A stretch of DNA of 64,000 nucleotides from Evernia prunastri. Lineage: Eukaryota; Ascomycota; Lecanoromycetes; Lecanorales; Parmeliaceae. The position numbers and the translations under genes are program-made. The notes below the pieces were generated by a model that saw nothing but the letters and a program-made list of their open reading frames with translations, was not told the DNA's origin and did not search any database. Location: the NCBI GenBank assembly GCA_003184365.1, contig NKYR01000011.1:186001-250000 (forward strand). The letters are read 5' to 3'. Positions 12,381 to 22,866 of this stretch are shown piece by piece; within the stretch, counting starts at the first letter, position 1, and each line of letters starts with the position of its first letter.

Positions 12381-12948
12381 ATGGCACGCACAAAGATGAT
12401 CGCCAAGAAAGCCAGCCCAACCCTCCACTCCGCAAGAATGCCTGGCGCAGGCATTGATCGCAAGACTAAAGGTGCGTCACCTCCCTCACCCCTCCCTCCC
12501 TTCCCTCCGCTCTCCTTCCCTTCCCTTCTCTTCCCTTCCCTTCACTCCCTTGACTTCCCTTCCAGCTTCGCTGACTAAAAATTGCCATCCAGCCGCCACG
12601 GGCACGAGCACGAGCACGAACACCACAGTCTTCCGCCTGCTCCGCGTGCCCAAGCACGCCAAGCGCACGGTGGCGAGCCTGTGCGAGCGGAAGAACGAGG
12701 AGCTGATGGACGAGGTGAACCGGCTGAAGGAGGACTGGATGGCGAAGGAGAGGGAGATTGAGTGGCTGAGGAGGGAGTTGGAGCGGGCGAGGGGGGAGCT
12801 GGAGGCGGTCAAGGGGAGGGATGGCTTCGGGGCGATGATGCCGGGGCAGGAGCAGGTGCTCGGGCAGGTGCTCGGGCAGAGCACGACCCTGACCCAGAGC
12901 GAGAAGGACGACCTCGAGGAGTTGTGGGCTTGTTATGGGGAGAAGTAG
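12381..12948 (+). CDS. small coiled-coil protein with histone-H3-like N terminus
   Basis: Two exons (12381-12471 and 12593-12948), joined across a 121-nt intron with donor GTGCGT and acceptor CATCCAG, encode 148 residues. The intron is a pyrimidine tract made of TCCCT/CTTCC repeats. The N terminus MARTKMIAKKAS resembles the start of histone H3 (ARTK followed by basic residues). A basic middle (VPKHAKRT) leads into a charged amphipathic helix at about residues 65-115, rich in Glu/Arg/Lys with Leu spacing (ELMDEVNRLKEDW, IEWLRRELERA), which predicts a coiled coil. A Gln/Gly segment VLGQVLGQS and an acidic end follow. No known domain is recognised. The lack of a signal peptide and the basic N terminus fit a nuclear or cytosolic protein. 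A TATA box and leader upstream support the start. Confidence 0.65.
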
Positions 12949-13025
12949 CGGGGGGGTTTCTGTCGTCGTCGTCGGTCTTTTTTGTTGATGTTGCACCCCA
13001 GAGGCGTTGATAGGGTAGCTTTCCC

Positions 13026-13611
13026 TTATTTCAAAGCAGTCCACAAACCCATCACAGTTCCAACCAGTGGCATGATCATCCTTATCAGATTCCAAAACCG
13101 CCATCTCCCCACCAACTCCCTAATCTCCTTCTCCTCCAACCCCTTCGCCATCGTCTGCTTAGCCATCAGCACATTACTCCCACCATGCACACCTCCTTCC
13201 GCGATCAGCGTCGCATTGATCTCATCCATCGTGAGCTTTGTGAACGGGACAATGCCCACAACAGTCAGCGCGGAAAACGCGTAGATCATCCAATCTGTTG
13301 AACTCGAAGCGTACGAATCATATGCTACATAGCCGAGACTCAGGCATGATGTCAGTGCGAAGGGCGGGCCGTAGGCGATGCCCACGTCGTAGATGGTCCG
13401 CCATTGGCGAAGGAGTAGATCTCGCGGGGAGAGTAAAATGGCGGGGATGGCTTGGACGGTTATTGCGAAGCCGGCACCTGGTAAGATGTTGAGAAATAGG
13501 CTGGACGACGGACATCATGATTAGGGGGGATAAACTAGAAATCGTACCGATTAAAGCCGATGCGCCCAAACCCAGGGTCTGCGTGGTGCGGAGTACGAGG
13601 GACCTTTCCAT
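13026..13611 (-). CDS. DUF1772 membrane protein, anthrone-oxygenase-like
   Basis: Exons 13611-13548 and 13477-13026, joined over a 70-nt intron (GTACGA...TTACCAG), give 171 residues. Four hydrophobic helices are visible. The first holds ALIGAGFAITVQAIP; a loop LLLRQWRTIYDVG follows, then the second helix with LSLGYVAYDS and the third with VVGIVPFTKLTMDEINATL. A C-terminal helix IRMIMPLVGTVMGLW closes the protein. The RQW..Y.VG loop and the PFTKLxM..IN motif are hallmarks of the DUF1772 family. This family includes the anthrone oxygenases of anthraquinone and xanthone pathways, but also many members outside such clusters. The gene is tail-adjacent to the coiled-coil gene and about 44 kb from the PKS, so a role with that PKS is speculative. 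Confidence 0.8.
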
Positions 13612-14282
13612 TGTCACTGTTCTGATGTCTGGGGACCAAAAAGTCCGTCTGAGAACTTCTACGAGTCAGCAATGTTTGACAAGCTCATTTTACACCGCAG
13701 AAGCGAGCAGACGTTGTTACATACTATATCCTCGAACTTTCCGACTGCAGAATTAAGCTAAATCCGACAAGATTGCTTGATTTCCAATAGAAGTTCACTT
13801 CAAGGAGATCAGAAGGTATAACAACGTTAAGAGCTGGAAAATCCTCGAACACTATGTCAACAATTAACAATCCAGAGACGTCTGTGTTTCGCGGGTAGTT
13901 CCCCCCTTCAAGGAGCCTAATGGTTGAGCTTTGGATTCTGACACCAATTGGAAAAGGATGGCAAGCCAAGACTGGAGGATCTATGGAAAAGAAATGTCCT
14001 TGGGCAGAAGAGATGTTATATACCATATTGCTGGTTTAAAAGGTGTAGTATCGATGGAGGTACAAGTGCATGGCGCTGGAAAGTACGGTCGGATTTCGGC
14101 TATCGGCCAAGCTATGGTTGACTGTTTAGACATCTATGCAGATATAAACTGGCCCTGAGCGACCCCAGGTATTGAGACTGTGAGGCCTCTCACATCTACC
14201 TCATGCACGTCATCCTCTCCTCTCAGGACCTCTTGTGATGCGGCTGCCTGGAAATGGCTCCTTCGACGCCTGCTCAAGGTAA
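13612..14282. other. intergenic, divergent promoter region
   Basis: About 670 bases separate the start codons of the DUF1772 gene (minus) and the RMND1-like gene (plus). I see no third gene. A short alternative upstream ATG for the plus-strand gene occurs at about 14253, ten codons before a possible donor. The downstream ATG at 14283 is preferred because it gives a continuous mitochondrial-type leader. Confidence 0.45.
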
Positions 14283-15737
14283 ATGTCTCGCAAGCAGATC
14301 ATGCCATCCCATTTGAATTGCCTGTGTCCGCTCCCACGCCTCTTCACTCCATACCAGAGCCGGCTGTTCAGCTCTCTACGAATCATTCAGAGTCCCGCTT
14401 TCCGACCGCAAAGCTCCTCCTTCCATTCCACCGGTGATCTGCGCGCGCGAAAGCGGCATGAGCAGAATGACTACTTCTCGTCGAGCGCCCCGCGCTTCCT
14501 ACAGCAAGATGCTAAGCAGGAGAAACCTCCAGCAAAGACCGAGGAATCGCCTCAGAACAATAAGCGCAAGACTACAAGATCCCACCCAGCGAAAAACTCT
14601 TTGCGGAGAGTTGCGGTGGAGGCTCAACGGTCCAGAGAGGGGAAAGATTCGAAGAAGGCCCCGACCGCTGCCCATCAGGCAACCTCGAAGGTTAGACATT
14701 ACCCAGGAGTCTTCAGCGATCAATGCTGACTACCCGCACACGCATAGACTGTGACAGCAATCTGTGCTGCCGAAGAATACGATATTGCTGAGGTTGCTCA
14801 AATACTTTCCGGTCTAGGCAACAATCTGGATCCTTACAAAACGGAGCTATATCCCCAAGTGGTGCATGTAGCATTGCCCGTACACGCAGATCCTGCGAGC
14901 CCAGAGGATACTAGTGTGGGAGATCTTTTCGTATTTCCATCTGGCACTGTCGTTGCATGGGCAGTTCCAGAGAGCGTACTTACGCCTTTGGTGTCGAAAA
15001 CGCTACTGCCGGCTGCCAAATACCCACTGGTCCAGCTGGAGGAAGAGGATCTCGACTACTCCGAAGATCCAAAAAGAGAACACAGCAGTATCAAAGGCGA
15101 TAGGATCATACTAGGCACAAAGGCCAAAACTTCACAGTCTTCAGAGGAAAATGAGATGGAAACGTCCATTCCTGCAGATCCCGAGGGCTCGCAAGTTCAC
15201 AGTCGAAATCTCGATACGGTACTTACAAAGATAGCCTTCTCCTCCGGTCTAGCACGCTCGACGAAGCTCGCCGTACTCGAGACCCTTCTGCGAGACTATC
15301 AAGAATCTACCCGAACCATCCCTTCACAACTGTCCCGCGGAGGCCGCATGCCATTCACGCGACGGTTCATATCGACAAAGACAGGCCAGCTCCTCAGCAT
15401 CCGGGCCCAGTTGAACCTCTACTCCGAGCTGACAGACTCCCTACCCGACCTCTTCTGGGACAGCCGCCACGAACTGGGGCTAGAAGGCTACTACGACCAG
15501 GTGGGCCGTGCGCTGGATACCAATATCCGCATCAAGACCCTGAACGAGAAGATGGATTACGCGCAGGAGATAGCGAGCGTGCTGCGGCAGCATTTGAGTG
15601 AGGCTCATGGCGTGCGGTTGGAATGGATCATTATCTTGTTGATTGCGGTCGAAGTGATTTTTGCACTGCAGAGGGAGTTCAAGGAATGGCACGAGGGTCG
15701 CCTCTTGGAAAATCAGGAGCATACGGTGGCTAGGTGA
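14283..15737 (+). CDS. mitochondrial inner-membrane protein of the RMND1/Rmd1 (DUF155) family
   Basis: Two exons, 14283-14690 and 14748-15737, separated by a 57-nt phase-0 intron, encode 465 residues. The first about 50 residues are Arg/Ser-rich without acidic residues (for example PYQSRLFSSLRII), a classic mitochondrial presequence, followed by a Lys/Glu-rich linker. The DUF155 core begins at CAAEEYDIAEV. It continues through VGDLFVFPSGTVVAWAVPE, then RDYQESTRTIPSQL near 320 and RFISTKTGQLLSIRAQLNLYSELTD-type helices. The C terminus has one predicted membrane span (WIIILLIAVEVIFAL) and a short basic tail, the layout of the family. Human RMND1 supports mitochondrial translation; yeast relatives are Rmd1, Rmd8 and Sif3-type proteins. 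The splice at 14690/14748 is needed to connect the leader to the core. Confidence 0.88.
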
Positions 15738-17128
15738 TGCAGACTTGGGTTAATGGCATGGGAAGGTATTAAATGTTGCGGTGCAACAAACGGCGTTCCG
15801 ATTTAAAAAGAAGATACCCTGCTCTCGAGTCCCCTTCAACGAGGTTTCGGCAATCTAGCCTCTTATATCTGGTATCTGCGATTCGCTGCCTATCACTTTG
15901 CTCCTCTGAATGCAGAATCATCTCACGGCCCCTCATGAATAGCTACCACTCTTCATCTTCACCCCTGATCAAATCATCCCACAATAGAAAGTCCCCCCTC
16001 CCCGGATCCCCATCCAAAAGCCAACACATCCCCGAACAAAACAGTCCCGCCACCGCACGCAAACCCCAGCCACACTCCTCTCTCGGTTCCTAAACAACCC
16101 TACCAAAGCATAACCTACATGTTTCTCTCCCCACCTCGCACGCAGCACGCAGCACGCAGCACGCACCGCGCCCCGTTTTAGTCCCCCGTCCCAACCAAAC
16201 CCTCCTCCAGACCCGCTACTCTGCCCCTCGCACCGTCTTTGAATTCAGACTTCCCAGCACATCCCCCACTGCCTTCTTACGCTCCCCCATCTCTTGGGCA
16301 AGCTCCGATGCAAACCCAGTGCTGCTCTCCGCTTTTAACCGTCTCAGGACCGATGGATACGACACGCTAGAGCCAGGCTTGGTACCTTACTCTCAACTCA
16401 ACGACGCATTCAGAAGAAAACGGCCGAGAGAACGTCAGCGTTTCGCTTGCTGGTATAGTGCCTTCAGGGCATGCTCTATCTTTGTTGTTCGTGATTGGCG
16501 CAATCTAGTTGGCTACCATTTGTGCAGGGTAGGCTGCGGGGATCTTATTGGTTATGGCGTGTGGGCTGGGTCATCTGCGCGTCGTCTGCTGTTGCTGTTG
16601 TGATCCGCTGAGAGGGTATTGGAGAAGGGGTTGGTGCAGTTGGCTTGCGATTTTGAGGGGGAGGAAGGAGGAGGGGGATTTGGCTATGTTGGGATGTCAG
16701 AGCTTGGGGAGAGGTGGATATGGATGCCGTTTACCTACGTGTGTGCAAAGACTACGGGTTATGAGGGCTTGGAGCGTGGACAGTGGGGACATCAATTAAG
16801 TTGTTCATGTTCGTGATTACTCGCTAGTGAGGGCTACTGGGAACGGTATGATTCGAGATATAGGCCGTAATTCAGAAACTAGGAGAAGAAACCACAAGAG
16901 CGACAACGCCTCCCAGCGAAACAGATCTTCAAACGATACCGCAACAAAGACACTACGGTCTCGCCACAACAGCTCTTGAGAAACTGACAGCCCGGCTGAC
17001 CTGGCCGCTGGCGTGGTGGGAAAAGTCTTGATCTAGGGTACTGCCACGAATTAGCAAAACACGTTGACGCTACCAACTCCATAAGAAGCCTTACATATCG
17101 CGGGCTCCATCCAGTCGTGTTTCTTCGG
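15738..17128. other. intergenic, one weak minus-strand exon candidate
   Basis: No assured gene. On the minus strand 16383-16216 reads TKPGSSVSYPSVLRR.. and ends ..LNSKTVRGAE followed by a stop. It is helical and has coding-like composition, but an in-frame TAA lies just upstream and I could not find a matching upstream exon. On plus, 16619-16800 is open and contains FTYVCAKTTGYEGLE. Both are possible exon fragments of small unrecognised genes. A CAGCACG run (GCACGCAGCACGCAGCACGC) sits at 16139-16166. Confidence 0.3.
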
Positions 17129-20100
17129 TCACTGGTTGTAATCCTCTGTTTGAGAGTTGTGTGCGGAGCGAGAAGGTCCTTCCGTGCCGACAATGTGGAT
17201 ATCTGGGGCACTGTTGTGTGAGCCGTGGGAGCGGCAGTCGATGTCATTTTGCTGTTGCATGTCATATTCCCGATAAATCTCCTCGATTCCGAGCTCGAAC
17301 GCGTCACATCGATCATTGTTGGATGTTTCTGCGGGGGCCGTCAAGAGTTGCTCCAAAAAGTGTAAGAACTGTCCTTTTTGTTGCTTTGATAGCTTCATTT
17401 CGACCCAATCACACTCTCCTCTCCGGGCTACCCTAAGGGATAGCGCGATGCACTCTGAATGATAGGACGCGCCCGAGGCACTACAAATGTCTGCCATTTC
17501 GGAGAAAGCGGAGCTATAGGCGAAGCAATGTTGTAGAACCGATAGTGCTGAGAGATGCAGACAGATTGCATATGAGTACAACGTGACAGGTCCTGAATTC
17601 ACTACGAGTTCCCGGCCTTCGTAGAAAGACGAACCCGCGATATACCAAATTTTCTCATTGACATGAGCTCCATTTTGAAGGAAAGCTCGTGCAGTGTCTC
17701 CCCAAGCTTTTGATGACAGTTTAAAGCCATTCAAAGCCTGGAGTTCAATGTCTCCTCGTTCTTCGTGCAACTTGAAATCCATATCTCTGCGTCCTAATCG
17801 TGTTCCCTGGCACCAGTCATGCAGTCTTCGCAAAAAGGAGCCCCAGACGGTACTACTAAAGGTTTTCTTGTTTGGATCGACCCTTCGATTCAAAAGAGCC
17901 TTTATCAAGTTGAGATGCCACGGAACACCCATGTTTCGAAGCCCCAGACCGTTCACAGCACAGCTGAGTAAATAGTCCGCAGTTCGGAAGTCTTGCAGCC
18001 CCAACTGCGAGTCAAGGCTGTGCTCAACATATTTGTGAACTCCACACCAAGCAGCAAAGCCAAGTAGATCGACTGGGTAAGGGGTTAAGATACCATCATT
18101 TGGGGGCTCATCATTGCGTTGTGTTCTCGGCACAGACATAGGAAATGATGGCTCTATATGTAAGAGACTGTCTGAGGAAGTGTCTGAAGATGCAAAACGT
18201 ACAGGGAATCCCCATGCGCGGCACCAGTGAAGATTCGATGGCTGGCCTGGGGATCGTTGGCACAACATTGTTATGCTGCGATTCAGGAGGTCCATTAGAG
18301 CCGGTTGCGCAACTCCAGTGTCACGCTCGGTAATGTAAACAGCATGTATGATCTTCACAATGCTGTCTTGAGTGTGACGAGATTCGTCCGTTACCCTCAG
18401 CGGAATCACCATCTGATAAACATGTGCGACTTTGGTCCACAATACCCGATGATGTGGATTTACTGGGGCGTATTCTCTCAGGAAATCCTTCCCTTGCTCA
18501 TTGTCCTCAAAGAACTCAATCGCCGTTCGGTGTAAAAAGTTGACCCAACAGTGGACTTGGTGGAAGGTGATCTCTAGTAAATCGTTACGTTGCTCTAGGG
18601 GTAATTTCTCCAAGATTTTGTGGACCTCCAACGGGACACACATCCTGAGAGAGGGTTTAGTCACCGCTTCTTGCCACTCGTTACGACTCGATGTTTCGCG
18701 TATTTCCAAAAATCCTTTAGACGTGGTGAAAAGTCGCTCCCCTACCCAACTGCAATGGTGGCGTATGGCACCCACTGATATATCAGCTGAGAACAGAAGG
18801 ATATCATCTATTCGACTGTGTACTGCACCTGCAATCTCAAACAGTGGCGAACCTCCGAAATGAAGAAGCAGGTGGAAGTATTGTGCTACTTCCCTCCGAT
18901 AGACCTTGTCAATTCCTCGCAGGATGTGGCCATAGAGTCCTTCCATTTCTTCTGGTAAAAGCTCGAGCCGTTCTTTCAATTGTTCGGTAGTATCACCATT
19001 CTTAATACCCTCAATTTGGTCCCTTACTGCCAAATGAACCCACAAAAATACACCCTCTGCTTTTTGGAGAATCGTATCTGCGGTAGATTCGAGCCTGGAT
19101 AGTGAAGTCGAGACCTGCGAGGCTTCCGAATGTGCTTGTTGAAGCAAGTCATATACATATCTTCGGATGTCAGGCCCAGTAAGATCCTGCAGCTTCAACA
19201 TCGCCGCGGAGCTTAGACCATCTCTGAATGACCGATGAGGTCGACTGGACAGGCAGAATTTGACTCTTGTGGTTTGTCCCAGGTCTCGGATGAGATCTAA
19301 CAGCGTGATCCAGCTGCCGTGAAATTCATCCAAGCCATCAATGAATATACATAGACAGCATCCCTCTAGCCCATCAGACAACAAATGTTGTAGCGTTGCA
19401 CAAAGTCGCTGTTCCGTCCAGGTTGGGATCATCAGTCTGTGTTGAATTGGACTAACGTAGCTTGCAAGCGCGGGCTTTTGATCCAAGATTTGATAGAGGA
19501 GGGATCTGAGTAGCCCTGCCAAGCTCTTCTGTAACTGGGTACCAGGGCTCCAGAAGAAAAATTGAGGTAAGAGGATATCACGCGTCCCAAACCAGACCCT
19601 CAGGGCTGCCTCTGTTCGAGGATCTTGGCATATGAAACTCATCAGTGTTGATTTGCCCGAACCTGCTTTGCCGGAAATCCAGTAAGTGCCGTGCCCGCTT
19701 TCAAGCCATTCGACGAAATTACCCCAGGGCCGAACTTCGCCCCCAGGCTTGTCGAAGATCCATTCAAAAGTCTCTTTGTGGGCTTTTGCAATCCCTTCTT
19801 GGCGGGCATGAATATCAGGAAAGGACAGGCTCTCAAGTAGTCTCTTGTAAGACTCATCGTCGCCAACTATTTTCCGATGCTGCCAAAGAACCTCGCGTCA
19901 GCCATCCTATTCAAGGCTCAGGCCTCAGTCACTACACACATATGAGATTGAAACCAACTCGATCTGCCCAGTGAGTATTCCCCAACTCGAAGTATCTACG
20001 AATCAAAGGAAGTCTCCTTGAAATATTCGTACCTTTTCGAGCTCTTGACTAACATGTTGCTTGCTCGATGTATTTTCAGCCTCAATCAAAACCTTCAGCT

Positions 20101-20710
20101 CATCGAATGTGGCTTGGTTTTTGGCGATACCTATAATGAGATTTTGAAGTTTGCCGTCGAGTTCGTCACAGCCGTTGCTCAGCCTATTGGAAATCAGATG
20201 AAGATGTTGCCTATGATATTCATGAGCCTCAATTTTTGCACGCCTTGGGGCAACTCGCATTCATACGCACCTCAGACTGATCAATATTCGGGTATCGAGC
20301 GTCCCACGATACTGTTCTAGCCTCCTCTGTATGGCTTTAATAGTGTCCTCTTTCCAACCTATTTTGATAGCTTTATAGAGGACGTCCCGCTTCTTCGGCC
20401 GATCCTGGATACTGAGCCTCTGGAGTTGATTTACCAACTCTGTTGCGGTCCCAGAGCAATTGTGAGCCAGCTCTCGAAGGTCCTGATCATCATGGTACAA
20501 TTGCGACGTCGATTGAGGGCTCGGAATGGCACTGGATAACTTCAGGTCCGAAGAGATATTGGTGAGATAGTTGGCCATTGACTCGAGCTCTTGGTTTTCA
20601 GACGAAGCTCCGCATTTATATAGTTCTCGGCATTTCACCACGACCTTCGTGCTATAGTCTACCACCTGAATCACACCGCACGCAAGACCGAAGGCGCTGA
20701 GAGGATCCAT
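17129..20710 (-). CDS. NLR-type STAND protein with NACHT P-loop domain
   Basis: Three exons (20710-20271, 20210-20033, 19879-17129), with introns of 60 and 153 nt, give 1122 residues. The start MDPLSAFGLACGVIQVVDYS is the common fungal STAND N-terminal domain, followed by helical repeats to about residue 230. A linker (FPDIHARQEGIAKAH, FEWIF) precedes the NACHT module. Its Walker A is GKAGSGKS at about 276-283, with a preceding GTYWIS strand. Walker B is IDGLDEF at about 386-392, and the sensor-like LSSRP and the GVFLWVHLAV winged-helix-like region follow. The C-terminal half has degenerate ankyrin-like traces (AAWCGVHKYVEH) but no intact WD40, TPR or ankyrin array. Such proteins sense non-self or damage and can trigger incompatibility-type responses. 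No effector domain (HET, HeLo, PNP, lipase) is seen at the N terminus. The frame is intact throughout. Confidence 0.85.
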
Positions 20711-22257
20711 GGTAGTATGTGCAAGATATGATGATAAGGGTGAGCAAGGGAAAATGGTCACCGACAGTGACGTTGGGGAGAAATTGAGGGGTATGCACCT
20801 CGATAATAACATGCATGACGCCTTTCTGTTTCCGTCAGAGACCTGAATCCTACATCTCAGCCTTGTCTCGGAGCGACATTGGAGAACAGGCTCCTTGGAG
20901 GAGCCTCAAAGAGGACGTAGCATCGCCAACAATTCAAATACCAGAGCGGAGCCAAAGTTTTAAAGCAAGATGAGTAGAGTCATCAGGACGGCAGAAGAAG
21001 GAACCAGCAAGTCGCAATGGCGATATCATTGTTTCTGAGACTATTTGTAACGCTGATCTCCAGAGGTGCGTTTGTCAGTTTGCCGGTCAAACATAGTAGC
21101 GGATATTGAGCAAAGTTGGCACCATGGGCAAGAAGTGATATCCATGAACCCACAGGAACAGAAATTCCCAGATTCCGCAGGATGTTTGAACCCGGCCAGA
21201 GTCTGACGAGGCAACGAAGGAGGTAATTTGCCTCTAAAGCAGATTCATGTCACAGTCTACGTCAAAATGTGTCCCTCGCCTTGCCCTCCTCTTCACCCTC
21301 CACACGACCCTCCTTTCCGTCTACATCCTGAGACCTCTTTCTACGACCCGCTTTGAACTAAGCCTATTTCCTTCATCTACCTCGCTATCCTCGCCTGTAC
21401 CTTCCGTCACGATCGTCGGCGGCCGCAATCTTGTTCTCCGATTGGCTACGCTGGCTTTCTGCCGGGCGAGCAGCCATAGTCCCATGGGCACAGTGTTGAT
21501 ATGTCGCACATGATATGGCACTGTGGACACAGTCGTACTGAATTTGTGGGGCATGCAAGGGAAGGCTCTGGGGCATGGCGTAGGATGCGTAGTCCTGGGA
21601 ATGACAGGGTAGGGTCTGTTGAGTCACGAGAGTGGAAGACATAGCGAAGAGAAGCCAGCAGGCACCGGTGCATATCGCTTGCAGTCCGCCAATTGTCGGT
21701 TTCTAATGCACCAAAGGATTGAACTGAAGGCTGTGATTGATGCCTGTAGAGTACGGTGTAGATGCAGAGTTGGTGACGGGAAAAGGACCACACTATTTTG
21801 CAGGCGCTTCGGCGTTTAGCACGCGCCTTCTCCGTCAACGTCCCCTTGATTGGAGTTCTCCGTGATAGCAGTCATGGCGGAATAAGAGGAGCATAAGCCT
21901 CGCTGCTGATACCAAATGACATGCACTGCCGTAGTTCTGGCCTGCCACAATGCAGGAGGAAGCGATTCTCAAGTGCGCCAAGGGATCACTACCCTATGAG
22001 CGGAAATCTTGTAGACGTCCAGAGCAGAGCAATTACGACACTTTTCGAAATCAGGTCTCAATCCCCATACTTAAGCTCTTCAATATGTCCAAAAGCGTTT
22101 GGAGCAAGCGTACCTGGAGGGACGGGGCAAATCTCGCGCTGCAACTGCAGGCTATGCTCAAAGCACCATCTCGAGCGAGGCTTCGAAGCCCGAGGTGTGC
22201 ACGTTTGCAGAAGAAGTCCGGCGGTGGCAACCCAAGATTGGCTAGATTGATTGATGT
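20711..22257. other. intergenic stretch with weak small-ORF candidates
   Basis: About 1.5 kb between the NLR start and the HNH-like gene. Apart from the small candidate at 21385-21642 I see no supported gene. A plus-strand frame at 21950-22261 (for example RRPEQSNYDTF) overlaps the start of the HNH-like frame by four bases. It could be an upstream exon of that gene, but no clean splice pair was found. Confidence 0.4.
21385..21642 (-). CDS. hypothetical small protein, Gln/His/Cys-rich
   Basis: An ATG-started frame of 85 codons: MSSTLVTQQTLPCHSQDY, several Cys (CVHSAISCATYQHC), then a polar basic end QSENKIAAADDRDGRYRR. Composition looks like protein rather than noise. Right after its stop an acidic, polar continuation (GEDSEVDEGNRLSSK) is open in the next frame. 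This hints at either a missed splice or a one-base frameshift. I recognise no family, and there is no supporting neighbour. Confidence 0.28.
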   Translation of the reverse strand: MSSTLVTQQTLPCHSQDYASYAMPQSLPLHAPQIQYDCVHSAISCATYQHCAHGTMAARPAESQRSQSENKIAAADDRDGRYRRG

Positions 22258-22866
22258 ATGACGCTCCCGTCAACGCTTTTTCTGAAACAAGATGAGAAGC
22301 TAAGCCGGGTCCAGCACATCGCAACGCAAGCCTTTGATTGTCTCCCAAAAGAGCTCAAGGAGCTGTCGTACGTCGCCGTCAGGGATAATCCCGGGCTGGC
22401 AGACAAGTACAGAAAGCCAGAGCGTATTGTAAATCGGCCATCAACTCGCGGAAATGGGATTCCGATTCCCGTCAGTCTCGGGCCATGCCTGAAGTATCAT
22501 TCCATAATCTGCCGAGAAAAAGATCTCAAACGATTCTTGCTTCGAATTGTCTGTCACTACATAAGAGAGGTCAAACTTCCAAAAAGCTGTGAGCTGTGCC
22601 AGCGCTCACAGTTTGTCTTGACTGCTCATCATCTTGTTCCCCGCTCTGTGCACGATATCGCTCTTCAGCAAGTTTGGCACGACAGACAGAAGTTGAACAA
22701 AATCGCTTGGCTCTGTCGAGGTTGTTACGGCTTCGTGCATAGGACTTTGGATCCGAAAACATTAGGTAAAGATTACTGGAGTATCAAGCTATTGTTGCGA
22801 AGGACGGAGGTTTTGCGCTTTGCAGAGACAGTGGGCAGGCTCAAAGGCAAGATTATGCAGAACTGA
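22258..22866 (+). CDS. HNH-nuclease-like fungal protein
   Basis: A single-exon frame of 202 residues. The C-terminal half carries the zinc/HNH signature in order: CELCQR, then TAHHLVPRSVH, then about 25 residues later WLCRGCYGFVHR. This is the CxxC...HH(L/I)xPR...CxxC...H arrangement of a family that I recall as widespread and uncharacterised in filamentous ascomycetes. The HH pair would hold the catalytic histidine and the two CxxC pairs would bind structural zinc. The second CxxC is followed by FVHR as in relatives. The N-terminal half is helical with no known motif. A nuclease role is inferred from the fold only. The start ATG at 22258 is the first in frame; an upstream exon is possible. 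Confidence 0.65.
   Translation: MTLPSTLFLKQDEKLSRVQHIATQAFDCLPKELKELSYVAVRDNPGLADKYRKPERIVNRPSTRGNGIPIPVSLGPCLKYHSIICREKDLKRFLLRIVCHYIREVKLPKSCELCQRSQFVLTAHHLVPRSVHDIALQQVWHDRQKLNKIAWLCRGCYGFVHRTLDPKTLGKDYWSIKLLLRRTEVLRFAETVGRLKGKIMQN

Noticed and set aside
12466..13104. 212-codon minus-strand frame over the coiled-coil gene
   Set aside because: It is a low-complexity Leu/Pro/Arg shadow of the GC-rich plus-strand exon and its pyrimidine-rich intron.
13478..13547. Acceptor at GTCGTCCAG for the DUF1772 gene intron
   Set aside because: It leads to a stop within 14 codons; the TTACCAG acceptor gives the family sequence.
20211..20270. A 27-nt intron at the first junction of the NLR gene
   Set aside because: Too short for a fungal intron; a 60-nt intron ending at ATCATAG gives the same phase and a continuous protein.
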